From the NCBI GenBank assembly GCA_030432595.1, contig JAUIGU010000009.1, forward strand, positions 1 through 64,000: 64,000 bases of DNA, in the 5' to 3' direction. Position numbers and translations under genes: made by a program. The notes below the pieces were generated by a model. That model was not told where the DNA came from. It saw only the letters and a program-made list of their open reading frames with translations, and did no database searches. Below, piece by piece: positions 1 through 9,506 of the stretch; positions within the stretch are counted from its first letter, which is position 1, and each line of letters starts with the position of its first letter. This DNA comes from Phycisphaerae bacterium (GTDB lineage Bacteria > Planctomycetota > Phycisphaerae > Phycisphaerales > Phycisphaeraceae).

Positions 1-518
1 CCCTTGGCGTGTGTCCCGTCGACGTTCGTGACCGGCCCGTCGGCCGATGAGAGGAACGCTGCGTTTTCCCGAGACACGGCCTCACCGACCTGGAACCCCG
101 CGACGACCTTTGGGCACCCCCGGAAGCTCACGCCCCGGGGGATAACTCGGGGCGGCGTTTGGCGTGGCTGCGCAGCGGATTGAATCGCCAGCGCACCGCG
201 CGGACGAATCGCCCGGTGCTTCAAGGCGGTTCGTGTTCGGACGATTATTTCGACGAGCGCCGGCGGGCGTCCCGGACGTGCGCCGGCGTGCGGCAACGGA
301 CCGCGCGTTGCATCGGGCGAAACGGCCGGGGCAGGGCGGCAAAGGCGGCGCGGGCAACGGCGATACGGTATTCTTGCGGGCCGCCCCGGGCGGGCGTCGG
401 CGGTTCAACCAACCGCCGCGCAGGGTGAGTGGTTGGGTTGAGTGGTGGGCGTGGGGGGTGGTTGGGTGCGAAGAGGCATGTCCCGGATTGAACCCTTTCC
501 AAGCGAAGGATGCTGAAC
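1..518. other. Gene-free left end with a diverged dispersed repeat
   Basis: No convincing gene. The open frames here have arginine-rich, low-complexity translations and no plausible start context. Positions about 63-190 resemble positions about 39650-39779: a 34-base block starting CGAGACACGGCCTCACCGAC is identical in both (71-104), followed by shorter conserved blocks. Positions 423-466 hold five runs of three or more G just upstream of the ytfQ ribosome-binding site. Confidence 0.5.
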
Positions 519-1511
519 ATGAATGCTTGCCGATGGTTGAGTTCGACGTTGGTTTTCGCGGTGGCGGGTCTGCTGGCGTTGGTGGCGGGCTGCGACAACG
601 CGGGTTCGTCCGGGTCCGGTGGGGGCGCGAGCGGCGATGCGCTGGTCGTGGGCTTCTCTCAGATCGGGGCCGAGTCGGATTGGCGCAAGGCCAACACCGA
701 GTCGATCCAAAGCGAGGCGAAGAAGCGCGGCATCGACCTGCGCTTTTCGGATGCGCAGCAGAAACAGGAGAACCAGATCAAATCGATCCGTTCGTTCATC
801 GCGCAGGGCGTGGACGTGATTTCGTTCTCGCCGGTGGTGGAGACGGGCTGGGAGCCGGTGCTGCGTGAGGCCAAGGCCGCGGAGATCCCGGTGGTCTTGA
901 GCGACCGCGCGGTGGAGGTGTCGGACGACTCGCTGTACGTGACGTTCATCGGGTCGGACTTTGTAGAGGAAGGCCGGCGGGCGGCGCGGTGGCTTGCGGA
1001 TGCGACCGGCAACAAAGCGGTGATCGCGGAGCTGGTGGGCACGCCGGGCTCGGCACCGGCGATCGACCGCAAGACCGGTTTTGAAGAGGTCATTGCCGAG
1101 CACGCGGACATGAACATCGTCTGGAGCCAGAGCGGCAACTTCACACGGACCGAGGGCAAGGAGGCGTTCCAGGCGTTCCTCAAGAGCCCGCAGGCGCAGG
1201 AAGTCACGGCGCTGTTCGCGCACAACGACGACATGGCGCTGGGCGCGATCCAGGCGATCAAAGAGGCGGGCAAGAAACCCGGCGAGGACATCCTCGTGGT
1301 CTCGATCGACGCGGTGAAGCAGGCGTTTATCGCGATGACCAACGGTGAGCTGAACTGCACGGTCGAGTGCAACCCGATGATCGGCGAGCAGTTGTTCGAT
1401 CTGATCGAGAAGGTCGCGGCGGGCGAGGACGTGCCCAAGCGCGTGGCGGTGGAAGAGGGTGTGTTCACGCAGGAAGACGCGGCGGAACTGTTGGAGTCGC
1501 GCGCGTACTGA
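519..1511 (+). CDS. ytfQ: Sugar ABC transporter substrate-binding lipoprotein, YtfQ type
   Basis: Extracytoplasmic binding protein (330 aa) of a furanose importer. The N-terminus has a hydrophobic stretch ending in LVAGC, a lipobox, so it is probably lipid-anchored. The mature part has the periplasmic-binding-protein family 1 fold signature and reads very like E. coli YtfQ (VGFSQIGAESDWR, QQKQENQIKSIRSF, PVVETGWEPVL). The ATG at 519 is preferred over the in-frame ATG at 510 because GAAGGA at 505-510 is well placed for 519. First gene of a same-strand run with its own ATPase and two permeases. E. coli YtfQ binds galactofuranose; the arabinofuranosidase neighbours suggest arabinofuranose or arabinose here (inference). 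Confidence 0.93.
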   Translation: MNACRWLSSTLVFAVAGLLALVAGCDNAGSSGSGGGASGDALVVGFSQIGAESDWRKANTESIQSEAKKRGIDLRFSDAQQKQENQIKSIRSFIAQGVDVISFSPVVETGWEPVLREAKAAEIPVVLSDRAVEVSDDSLYVTFIGSDFVEEGRRAARWLADATGNKAVIAELVGTPGSAPAIDRKTGFEEVIAEHADMNIVWSQSGNFTRTEGKEAFQAFLKSPQAQEVTALFAHNDDMALGAIQAIKEAGKKPGEDILVVSIDAVKQAFIAMTNGELNCTVECNPMIGEQLFDLIEKVAAGEDVPKRVAVEEGVFTQEDAAELLESRAY

Positions 1512-1562
1512 GCGACCGCATCGTGGGATGGTGAGGTTCGGCCCTTCTGATCTGACCGCACT

Positions 1563-3119
1563 GTGACCGCTGACCAAGCCCCGCCCCTGCTGACCATCCG
1601 CGGCGTCTCCAAGACGTTTCCCGGCGTCCGTGCGCTCGACGACGTGCAGCTTACGCTGCGCCGCGGCGAGGTCCACGCGCTGATGGGGGAGAACGGCGCC
1701 GGCAAGAGCACGCTGATCAAGGTGCTGACGGGGGTGGAGTCGGCGGACGGCGGCGAGATGTTGCTGGACGGCCAGCCGATCCGCCCGAACTCGCCGCGCG
1801 ACGCCGAGGCCGTGGGGATCAGCACGGTCTACCAGGAGGTGAACCTGGTCCCGAACCTGTCGGTGGCGGAGAACCTGTGTCTGGGCCGGTTCCCCAAGAC
1901 CGCGGGCGTGATCCGGTGGGGCGAGGCGCGGCGGCGGGCGCAGGCGGCGCTGCGGCGGCTGAATCTCGACTTGGACGTGCGTCGGCAGTTGTCGTCGTAC
2001 TCGCTGGCGCTGCAGCAGATGATCGCGATCGCGCGGGCGCTGGACACGGACGCGAAGCTGCTGATTCTGGACGAGCCGACGTCGAGCCTGGACGACAACG
2101 AGGTGGACGAATTGCTGGGCGTGATGGACCGGCTGCGCAGCGAGGGGCTGGGCATTTTGTTCGTCACGCACTTTATGGATCAGGTGTACCGCATCAGCGA
2201 CCGGATCACGGTGCTGCGCAACGGCGGATTCGTGTGCGAGCGCAGGACGGCGGAGCTGCCGCGGCTGGAACTGATCAGCGCGATGGTGGGCAAAGACGTC
2301 GCGGCGCTGGAGGAACAGGAAGCGCAAGCCCGCGCCGGCCACGCCCAGGCAACGCAAGGCGAGACGCTGCTCAAGGCGGAGGGCCTAGGACACACGGGCG
2401 TGCACGGCCCGATGAACTTCGAGATCGAGAAGGGCCAGACCGTCGGGCTGGCGGGGCTGCTGGGGTCGGGGCGGACGGAGACGGCGTGGATGGTGTTCGG
2501 CGTGGACCCGGCGGGGAGCGGCAAGCTGAAATTTGACGGCAAGGACGTGAACCCCGGTTCGCCGCGCGAGGCGATGGCGCTGGGGATCGCGATGACGCCG
2601 GAGGACCGCAAGGCCGCGGGCATCATCCCGAACCTGTCGGTGCGCGAGAACATCGTGCTCGCGCTGCAGAGTCGGCGGGGCCTGTGGCGGCGGCTGTCCA
2701 AGGCCAGACAGCGCGAGCTGGCGGACCAGTACATCGCGTCGCTGAACATCAAGACGCCGCACCGCGAGCAGCTGGTGCGCAACCTGTCCGGCGGGAACCA
2801 GCAGAAGGTGCTGCTGGCGCGGTGGCTGGCGATCGAACCGCGGCTGTTCATTCTCGACGAGCCGACACGCGGGATCGACGTGGGCGCGAAGGGCGAGATC
2901 GAGAAGCTGATCCGCGTGCTGGCCGAGAAGGGGATGAGCATTTTGTTCATCAGTTCGGAGCTGGAAGAGGTGGCGCGGACGTGCCAGCGGGTGGTGGTGC
3001 TGCGCGACCGCCGGCAGGTCGGGGTGCTGGACGGCGAAGGGATCAGCGAGAAGGCGATCCTGGAGATGATCGCGGCGTCACCGACGGGCGGCGCTTCGAA
3101 GGAGGCGGCGCATGCCTGA
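1563..3119 (+). CDS. ytfR: Sugar ABC transporter ATPase with two nucleotide-binding domains, YtfR type
   Basis: Cytoplasmic ATPase (518 aa) that powers the importer. It has two fused nucleotide-binding domains, as in RbsA and YtfR. The first has Walker A GENGAGKST, Q-loop YQEVN, a non-canonical signature (SLALQQM) and Walker B LLILDEPTSSLD. The second has a degenerate Walker A (GLLGSGRTE), signature LSGGNQQK and Walker B LFILDEPTRGID. This asymmetry is usual for sugar ATPases of the family. The GTG start at 1563 lies 51 nt after ytfQ. The 3' end overlaps the next permease gene by 8 nt, which indicates one transcript. Confidence 0.93.
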   Translation: MTADQAPPLLTIRGVSKTFPGVRALDDVQLTLRRGEVHALMGENGAGKSTLIKVLTGVESADGGEMLLDGQPIRPNSPRDAEAVGISTVYQEVNLVPNLSVAENLCLGRFPKTAGVIRWGEARRRAQAALRRLNLDLDVRRQLSSYSLALQQMIAIARALDTDAKLLILDEPTSSLDDNEVDELLGVMDRLRSEGLGILFVTHFMDQVYRISDRITVLRNGGFVCERRTAELPRLELISAMVGKDVAALEEQEAQARAGHAQATQGETLLKAEGLGHTGVHGPMNFEIEKGQTVGLAGLLGSGRTETAWMVFGVDPAGSGKLKFDGKDVNPGSPREAMALGIAMTPEDRKAAGIIPNLSVRENIVLALQSRRGLWRRLSKARQRELADQYIASLNIKTPHREQLVRNLSGGNQQKVLLARWLAIEPRLFILDEPTRGIDVGAKGEIEKLIRVLAEKGMSILFISSELEEVARTCQRVVVLRDRRQVGVLDGEGISEKAILEMIAASPTGGASKEAAHA

Positions 3120-4233
3120 GCAGGTCGCGACCAAGACGCGCCGGCTGCCCGCGGCGTTCGAGGCGTTGTTCTGGCCGGTGCTGGCGCTGGTGTTGTTGCT
3201 GGTGTTCAACGCGCTGTTCACGCCGAACTATTTGAAGGTGGAGATGGTGGACGGCCGGCTGTCGGGGTATTTGATCGACATCTTTCGCGACGGGGCGGCG
3301 GTGATGCTGGTGGCGCTGGGGATGACGCTGGTGATCGGCACCGGCGGGGTGGACCTGTCGGTGGGCGCGATCATGGCCATCGCGGCGGTGCTGGCGGCGG
3401 CGATGGTGACGCCGGCGTGGCTGGGCGATACGCTCGGGCCGTGGGCGGTGGACGCGTACGCGAACCATCCCGGGGCCTGGGTGGCGCTGTTGCTGGTGGT
3501 GTCGTTGGCGGCGGCGGCGGTCGTGGGGATGTGGAACGGGCTGCTGGTGTCGGTGCTGCGCGTGCAGCCGATCATCGCGACGCTGATTCTGATGGTGTCG
3601 GGGCGGGGGTTGGCGCAGCTCATCTGCGGCGGGCAGATCTACCTGTTCGATGACGAGCCGTCTCTGAGGTTCATCGGGCAGGGCACGCTGCTGGGGCTGC
3701 CGTTCTCGCTGTGGCTGGTCGCGGCGATGCTGATCGTGACGGCGCTGTTGACCCGGCGGACGGCGCTGGGGCTGATGATCGAATCGGTCGGCGACAACGA
3801 CCTGGCCAGCCACTACGCGGGGCTGCGGGCGCGGACGATCAAGTTCATGGTCTACGCGTTCTCGGGGCTGTGCGCGGGCGTGGCGGGGCTGATCGAGTCG
3901 ACGAACGTGAGTTCGGCCAACGCCAACAAGATCGGCCTCTGGTTCGAGTTGGACGCGATCTTCGCCGTCGTCGTCGGGGGCACGGCTCTGACCGGCGGGC
4001 GGTTTTTCATCATCGGCTCGGTCGTGGGGGCGCTGCTCATCCAGACGCTGACCAACACCATGTACGTCTACGAGGTCCGCCCCGAAGTCGCGCTGATCCC
4101 CAAGGCGCTGATCATCCTGGCGGTGTGCCTGCTGCAGTCGGCGGCGTTCCGGCGGCGGGTGGTCGGCGCGCTGACGGCGCCGTTCAAGAGCAAGGGGACG
4201 CAGGGCAACGCCGCGGCGGGGGGTGCCGGATGA
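3112..4233 (+). CDS. ytfT: Sugar ABC transporter permease, YtfT type
   Basis: Inner-membrane permease (373 aa) of the BPD_transp_2 (RbsC-like) family, with many hydrophobic segments from about residue 17 to 345. It shows family features: MTLVIGTGGVDLSVGAIMAI after the second or third segment and AVVVGGTALTGG near the C-terminus. It overlaps ytfR by 8 nt and the next permease by 4 nt (ATGA), as expected for two permeases forming a heterodimer. The start MPEQVATKTRR fits a short cytoplasmic N-terminus. Confidence 0.92.
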   Translation: MPEQVATKTRRLPAAFEALFWPVLALVLLLVFNALFTPNYLKVEMVDGRLSGYLIDIFRDGAAVMLVALGMTLVIGTGGVDLSVGAIMAIAAVLAAAMVTPAWLGDTLGPWAVDAYANHPGAWVALLLVVSLAAAAVVGMWNGLLVSVLRVQPIIATLILMVSGRGLAQLICGGQIYLFDDEPSLRFIGQGTLLGLPFSLWLVAAMLIVTALLTRRTALGLMIESVGDNDLASHYAGLRARTIKFMVYAFSGLCAGVAGLIESTNVSSANANKIGLWFELDAIFAVVVGGTALTGGRFFIIGSVVGALLIQTLTNTMYVYEVRPEVALIPKALIILAVCLLQSAAFRRRVVGALTAPFKSKGTQGNAAAGGAG

Positions 4234-5225
4234 TCGCCGCGCTGTTTGACCGCAAGTACATCCCCATCGCCGCGACGCTCGCGGTGCTGATCCTGCTGTT
4301 CGTCTTCGGCGCGGTGCGTTACGACGACCGCAACTTCGCGTCGCTCTACAACATTGTCGGCCTGTTCCGCGGCGGGGCGGTGGTGGGTGTGGCGGCGATC
4401 GGCGCGACGTTCATCATCCTCTCGGGCGGGATCGACCTGTCGGTGGGCTCGGTCATCGCGTTCACGACGATCTTCGTCGCGACGCTGGTGTCGCCGGAGG
4501 TCGGCCCGGGGTGGCACCCGGCGCTGGCGATCGCGGCGGCGCTGGGCGTGGGCACGGTGTTCGGCGTGATGCAGGGGTGCTTCATCCACTTCTTCGCGCT
4601 GCCGCCGTTCCTCGTGACGCTCGCGGGCATGTTCCTGGTGCGCGGGCTGGCGTTCGTGATCCACGAGCAGAGCCTGGGCATCACGCACGACTTCTACACC
4701 TCGATGCAGATGGCGGGCGTCCCGCTGTCGCGCGGCGTGCTGCTGACCGTGCCGGTGATGGTGCTGCTGGCGTGCTATGCGCTGGCGATCTTCGGCGCGT
4801 CGATGCTGAAGTTCGGGCGCGAGGTTTACGCCGTCGGCGGCGACGAGGCGTCGGCCCGGCTCATGGGCATCAGCCTGGCGCGGGTGAAGCTGGGGGTGTA
4901 CGGCCTGGGCGGGCTCACCGGCGCGCTGGCCGGCGTGCTCGCCACCGTCGATATGGGCTCGGGCAACCCCGCCGAGTTCATCGGATACGAGCTCGACGCC
5001 ATCGCCGCGGTGGTCATCGGCGGCACGCTGCTCACCGGCGGCGTCGGGCTGGTCATCGGCTCGCTGCTGGGCACGCTCATCATCGGGCTCATTCGCCTCA
5101 TGATCGACAACGAGGGCACGCTCAGCACGTGGTGGACCAACATCTCCACGGGCCTTTTGCTGTTCCTCTTTATCCTCATGCAGACGCTGGTCGTGAAGTT
5201 CACCGCGGGCAAGGGCAGGGGCTGA
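4230..5225 (+). CDS. yjfF: Sugar ABC transporter permease, YjfF type
   Basis: Second permease of the importer (331 aa), same family as the preceding one (FIILSGGIDLSVGSVIAFTT, AAVVIGGTLLTGGVG). The reading frame is open much further upstream, but the ATG at 4230 overlaps the ytfT stop as ATGA and gives the expected N-terminus (MIAALFDRKYIPI). It is followed after 78 nt by a GH43 gene on the same strand. Confidence 0.92.
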   Translation: MIAALFDRKYIPIAATLAVLILLFVFGAVRYDDRNFASLYNIVGLFRGGAVVGVAAIGATFIILSGGIDLSVGSVIAFTTIFVATLVSPEVGPGWHPALAIAAALGVGTVFGVMQGCFIHFFALPPFLVTLAGMFLVRGLAFVIHEQSLGITHDFYTSMQMAGVPLSRGVLLTVPVMVLLACYALAIFGASMLKFGREVYAVGGDEASARLMGISLARVKLGVYGLGGLTGALAGVLATVDMGSGNPAEFIGYELDAIAAVVIGGTLLTGGVGLVIGSLLGTLIIGLIRLMIDNEGTLSTWWTNISTGLLLFLFILMQTLVVKFTAGKGRG

Positions 5226-5303
5226 TCAACAAAGGCTGATTGATCCGTTCGTCCAACGCCCGCTTGCCGTTCGTCCGTGAAAACACATCAACTGGAGAAC
5301 GTG

Positions 5304-6338
5304 ATGCCGCGATATCTTGCCGCTTTGCTTGCCGGGGTTTGCGTGATGCCGGGCGTCAGCGCGTGTGCGCAGGAGGAGATGATGAGTTCCGAAACAACGT
5401 CACAGGCAATGGACGCGAGCGAGCAAGCCGTGCAGGCCCCGCCCGCGATCCTCGAGGGCTTCACCGCCGACCCCGCCATCCGCGTGTTCGGCGACACGTA
5501 CTACATCTACCCCACGTCCGACCGCCCGAACTGGGAGACCACCGAGTTCGCCGTCTTTTCGTCCAGGAACCTCAAGGACTGGAAGAAAGAGGGCGTGTTC
5601 ATGGACATCAGCACCGACGAAGACCTCGCCTGGGCGGACATCAAGGCCTGGGCCCCCGACTGCATCGAGCGCGACGGGACGTACTACTTCTACTTCTGCG
5701 CCAACCACGACATCGGCGTCGCCACCGCGCCCAGCCCAACCGGGCCGTTCAAGGACGCTTTGGGCGAGCCGCTCATCCGCAACGACCGGCACGACACCTT
5801 CACCATCGACCCGCACGCGTTCATCGACGACGACGGGCAGGCCTACCTCTACTTCGGCAACGGCCAGCCGATGGTCTACAAGCTCAACGACGACATGGTT
5901 TCCTTCGACGGCCCGCCCGTGAAGTTCAACCTGCGCGAGTTCCGCGAGGGCATCGTCAACTTCAAACGCAACGGCAAGTACTACTTCATGTGGTCGATCG
6001 ATGATGCGCGGAGCCCGAACTACCGCGTGGGTTGGGGCTGGTCGGACTCGCCGTTTGGGCCGGTCGAATCGCCCGACGAGAACTTCATCGTGCTGCAGAA
6101 GAATGGCCCGGCCGTGGCGACGGCGCACCACAGCGTCGTCAACGTGCCCGGCACCGACCGCTGGTACGTCGCCTACCACCGCCACGCGATCCCCGACGGC
6201 AGCGGCTACAAGCGGCAGACGTGCCTGGTCGAGATGAAGTTCGACGATGACGGGCACATCCTGCCCATGGACCCGATGACGTTCCCGTTCGGGCCGGACG
6301 ACGAGGGTGAGCCGGTGGGCAAGCGAGTGGAGCGTTGA
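5304..6338 (+). CDS. Exported GH43 glycoside hydrolase (arabinanase/arabinofuranosidase-like)
   Basis: Probable extracytoplasmic arabinan- or xylan-side-chain hydrolase (344 aa). The N-terminus is a signal sequence ending in VSAC, a possible lipobox. GH43 five-bladed propeller features: TADPAIRVFGDTYYIY with the first catalytic Asp, IKAWAPDCIERDGTYYFYF, IDPHAFIDDDGQAYLYFG with the second Asp, and REGIVNF with a candidate catalytic Glu. ATG 5304 was chosen over GTG 5277 because GGAG at 5294-5297 precedes it. The stop overlaps the next gene (TTGA), so the two are probably translationally coupled. Exact substrate is not determined by sequence. Confidence 0.88.
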   Translation: MPRYLAALLAGVCVMPGVSACAQEEMMSSETTSQAMDASEQAVQAPPAILEGFTADPAIRVFGDTYYIYPTSDRPNWETTEFAVFSSRNLKDWKKEGVFMDISTDEDLAWADIKAWAPDCIERDGTYYFYFCANHDIGVATAPSPTGPFKDALGEPLIRNDRHDTFTIDPHAFIDDDGQAYLYFGNGQPMVYKLNDDMVSFDGPPVKFNLREFREGIVNFKRNGKYYFMWSIDDARSPNYRVGWGWSDSPFGPVESPDENFIVLQKNGPAVATAHHSVVNVPGTDRWYVAYHRHAIPDGSGYKRQTCLVEMKFDDDGHILPMDPMTFPFGPDDEGEPVGKRVER

Positions 6339-8341
6339 AAAGCTTGTTCGACTTAATTCGATTCCTGCTGGTGTTGAGCGCGTTTGGCCTCATCCCGCAT
6401 CTGGTTCTGGCTGAGGACGCGCCTTTGAAGCTCACCATCGACGCCACCGCCGAGGGCAAGCCGATCAGCCCGGACCTGATCGGCGTGTTCTACGAAGACC
6501 TCAGCTACGCGGCGGACGGCGGGCTTTACGCCGAGCTGATTCAGAACCGCTCGTTCGAGTTCGGCCCTGCCGACCACGAGGGCTGGAATGCACTCACCGG
6601 GTGGGACGTGATCAAACCCGAGGAGGGCCGCGCCCGGGTGATCATCGACACAGGCCTGCCGATCGATCCGAACAACCCGCACTACGCAGTGCTCGGCGTC
6701 GCGGCGGCGGGCGAGACGGTCGGGCTTCGCAACTACGGCTACGACGGCATCGCGCTCAAAGCTGGCGCGGCGTACGGCTTCTCGGCGTTCGCGATCCAGC
6801 TCGCGGACGCGCCGGGCCCGCTACGCGTCGCACTCGAAGACGCGGACGGCGAGGTCCTGGCCGAGACGACGCTCCCGCCGGCGACCGGGCGGTGGGAGAA
6901 GTACGAGGCGACGCTCACGCCCGACGCGGACTGTGACGATGCACGCCTGATTGTGACGGCTTCACATCCCGGACGCCTTGGCCTCGACATGGTGTCGCTG
7001 TTCCCCGCCGACACGTTCCGCGGCCACCCCAACGGTCTGCGGCCCGATCTCGCGCAGGCGGTCGCGGACTTGAAGCCGCGCTTCGTGCGTTTCCCCGGCG
7101 GCTGCCTCGTGCACGGCGACGGGCTGGACAACATCTACCACTGGAAACACACGGTCGGGCCGGTCGAGCGGCGCAAGACGCAGCGCAACATCTGGAACTA
7201 CCACCAGTCGTTCGGGCTGGGGTACTACGAGTATTTCCGCTGGTGCGAGGACATGGACGCCGAGCCGATGCCGATCGTCGCGGCGGGCGTGACGTGCCAG
7301 AACTCCGGGGCGGGCGTCTCGCGGCGCTGGGGCCAGGGCCAACGCGCGATCCCGACGGAGGACATGCCCGCGTACGTGCAGGACGTCCTGGACCTGATCG
7401 AGTTTGCGAACGGGCCGACGGATTCGAAGTGGGGCGCGGTGCGGGCGGAGATGGGGCACCCCGAGCCGTTCGGCTTGAAATACCTCGGCGTCGGTAACGA
7501 AGACCGCATCACCGACGAATTCGCCGAGCGTTTCGAGATGATTTTCGACGCCGTGCGGGAGAAGCACCCGGAGGTCACGGTCATCGGCACGTCCGGCCCG
7601 TGGCCCGACGGCGAAGACTACGACCGCGGCTGGGCGCTGATCCGACAGCTCGGCGTCGCGTTGGTGGACGAGCACAGCTACAAGCCGCCGCAGTGGTTCT
7701 GGGACAACCTTGACCGTTTCGACGACCACGACCGCGACGGCGCGAAGGTCTACCTCGGCGAGTGGGCGGCGCACGACGACGGTCGACGACCAACTCTGCG
7801 TGCTGCGCTGGCCGAGGCGGCGTACCTCACGAGCCTGGAACGCAACGGCGACGTCGTCGTCATGTCGTCCTACGCGCCACTGTTCGCCAAGCGCGGCCAC
7901 ACGCACTGGAACCCCGACCTCATCTACTTCGACAACCAGCGCTTCTACCCGACGATCAGCTACCACGTCCAGAAACTCTTCGGCCACCACGCCGGCGACG
8001 AATACCTCGGGCAGGTGGACGGCGTCGACGTTGCGCAGACGCAGCTCGCGTCGTCCGTGGTGCGCGACCGTCAAACCGGCGACGTGATCATCAAGCTCGT
8101 CAACGCGGAGCCCGACGCGGCGGCGGTGGACGTCACACTCGCCGGCGCGGACGGGTTTGCCGGCGAGGCGACGCTCCTCACGCTGGCCGGCGACGATCTG
8201 GATCGCACCAACGCGGCGGGCGCGCCCGACCCGGTTTTGCCCGAGGAAACGCGTGTTTCCGTCGACGAGCATTTCAGCCTGACCCTGCCCCCGCACTCGT
8301 TTTCGGTCGTCCGACTGCACCGCCCGCCCGGAGTCCACTAA
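6335..8341 (+). CDS. Exported GH51 alpha-L-arabinofuranosidase
   Basis: Releases terminal arabinofuranose from arabinan or arabinoxylan (668 aa). A signal peptide (hydrophobic residues about 6-25) is followed by a carbohydrate-binding-like N-terminal region, the catalytic barrel with GVGNEDRI (acid/base Glu) and VYLGEWAAH (nucleophile Glu), and a C-terminal beta domain. The N-terminus of the mature protein (PISPDLIGVFYEDLSYAADGG) is typical of the family. The start is TTG at 6335, overlapping the GH43 stop by 4 nt. It probably works with the two GH43 enzymes, and the product would feed the importer upstream. Confidence 0.9.
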   Translation: MKSLFDLIRFLLVLSAFGLIPHLVLAEDAPLKLTIDATAEGKPISPDLIGVFYEDLSYAADGGLYAELIQNRSFEFGPADHEGWNALTGWDVIKPEEGRARVIIDTGLPIDPNNPHYAVLGVAAAGETVGLRNYGYDGIALKAGAAYGFSAFAIQLADAPGPLRVALEDADGEVLAETTLPPATGRWEKYEATLTPDADCDDARLIVTASHPGRLGLDMVSLFPADTFRGHPNGLRPDLAQAVADLKPRFVRFPGGCLVHGDGLDNIYHWKHTVGPVERRKTQRNIWNYHQSFGLGYYEYFRWCEDMDAEPMPIVAAGVTCQNSGAGVSRRWGQGQRAIPTEDMPAYVQDVLDLIEFANGPTDSKWGAVRAEMGHPEPFGLKYLGVGNEDRITDEFAERFEMIFDAVREKHPEVTVIGTSGPWPDGEDYDRGWALIRQLGVALVDEHSYKPPQWFWDNLDRFDDHDRDGAKVYLGEWAAHDDGRRPTLRAALAEAAYLTSLERNGDVVVMSSYAPLFAKRGHTHWNPDLIYFDNQRFYPTISYHVQKLFGHHAGDEYLGQVDGVDVAQTQLASSVVRDRQTGDVIIKLVNAEPDAAAVDVTLAGADGFAGEATLLTLAGDDLDRTNAAGAPDPVLPEETRVSVDEHFSLTLPPHSFSVVRLHRPPGVH

Positions 8342-8343
8342 CC

Positions 8344-9399
8344 TTGTCCGCTCGAACCCCCGGCTTGATCGCGTTGTGCCTGCTGTTCTTCGGAGGCTGC
8401 ATGTCCACGAGTGCCCAGAACCCCGGCGACCCCGGCTGGTCCAACCCCGTCGTCCCGCAGCGCGCGGACCCGTGGGTCTACCGGCACACCGACGGGTTCT
8501 ACTACCTCACGGCCACGGCCCCCGAGTACGACCGCATCGAGCTCCGCCGCGCCGAGACGATCGGCGGCCTCGCGACCGCACCCGTAAAAACGATCTGGCG
8601 GAAGCACGACACCGGGCCGATGAGCCACCACATCTGGGCGCCCGAAATCCACTACATCGACGGCAAGTGGTACATCTATTTCACCGCGTCGCAGGCCGAC
8701 GACATCTGGAAGCTCCGGCTGCACGTGCTCGAGTGCGCCGCCGAGAACCCGCTCGAAGCGGAATGGGTCGAGCGTGGCAAGCTGACGGTGAACTGGGAGT
8801 CGTTCACGCTCGACGCGACGACGTTTGAGCACAACGGCACGCGCTACTTGGCGTGGACGCAGCGCGACGACGAGCACCGGGGCACGCACATCTTCCTCGC
8901 GGAGATGGACACGCCGACGTCAATCACCGGCGAGGCGATCAAGCTCACCCGCCCGCAGCACGACTGGGAACGCCGCGGGCACTGGGTCAACGAAGGGCCC
9001 GCGGTGCTGATCCGCAACGGCAAGGTGTTCATGACCTACTCCGCCAGCGCGACGGACGCGAACTACTGCGTCGGCCTGCTCACCGCCGACGCCGACGCGG
9101 ATTTGATGGATCCCGCGTCGTGGCACAAGTCGGAGGTGCCGGTGTTCAAGAGCAGCCCGGAGAACAGCGTGTTCGGCCCGGGCCACAACTCGTTCACCAC
9201 CACGCCCGACGGGCAGACCGACATCATCGTCTACCACGCCCGCAACTACGAGAAGATCAACGGCGAGCCGTTGCACAACCCGGATCGATCGACGCGGGCG
9301 CAGCCGTTCACCTGGAACGACGACGGCACGCCGAACTTCGGCGAGCCGATGCCCGACGGCCCGGTGCCGTTGGACAAGCCCGGGCGCGTGCCGCGCTGA
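8344..9399 (+). CDS. Exported GH43-family glycoside hydrolase
   Basis: Second GH43-type propeller enzyme of the locus (351 aa with the start used here). Signs: VVPQRADPWVYRHTDGFYYL (catalytic Asp region), HHIWAPEIHYIDGKWYIYF and WVNEGPAVLIRNGKVFMTY. The TTG at 8344, two bases after the GH51 stop, gives a signal sequence ending in FFGGCMST, an imperfect lipobox. The ATG at 8401 would remove this signal and is less likely. The frame is open further upstream but that part is the shadow of GH51. The gene ends before a palindromic repeat at 9429-9499. Confidence 0.85.
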   Translation: MSARTPGLIALCLLFFGGCMSTSAQNPGDPGWSNPVVPQRADPWVYRHTDGFYYLTATAPEYDRIELRRAETIGGLATAPVKTIWRKHDTGPMSHHIWAPEIHYIDGKWYIYFTASQADDIWKLRLHVLECAAENPLEAEWVERGKLTVNWESFTLDATTFEHNGTRYLAWTQRDDEHRGTHIFLAEMDTPTSITGEAIKLTRPQHDWERRGHWVNEGPAVLIRNGKVFMTYSASATDANYCVGLLTADADADLMDPASWHKSEVPVFKSSPENSVFGPGHNSFTTTPDGQTDIIVYHARNYEKINGEPLHNPDRSTRAQPFTWNDDGTPNFGEPMPDGPVPLDKPGRVPR

Positions 9400-9428
9400 G
9401 CAAGAGGTCGAGAGAACGCTGGGTTTTC

Positions 9429-9499
9429 CGGGTGCCACGGTCGCTTGCGACCGTGCGGTGTCTGACGACGCGCACCGCCGCAAGCGACGGTGACACCCG
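9429..9499. repeat. Inverted repeat between convergent genes (GGGTGCCACGG family)
   Basis: Two 21-nt arms (9429-9449 and 9479-9499) match at 19 of 21 positions and are separated by 29 nt. The left arm also folds on itself (GCACGGTCGCAAGCGACCGTG type). The left arm begins GGGTGCCACGG, like the repeat at 39299. It could terminate transcription from both sides, but no T-run follows. Confidence 0.7.
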
Positions 9500-9506
9500 A
9501 GAACAA

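Noticed and set aside
164-868. Plus-strand 234-aa open frame at the left end
   Set aside because: Arg-rich translation, no ribosome-binding site, and overlaps the ytfQ signal sequence in another frame.
405-2357. Long minus-strand open frame (650 aa) opposite ytfQ and ytfR
   Set aside because: It mirrors the third codon positions of two clear genes, has a low-complexity His/Arg/Gln-rich translation and no start signal.
5240-6004. Second open frame over the GH43 gene
   Set aside because: It is the shadow of a clear GH43 in the adjacent frame.
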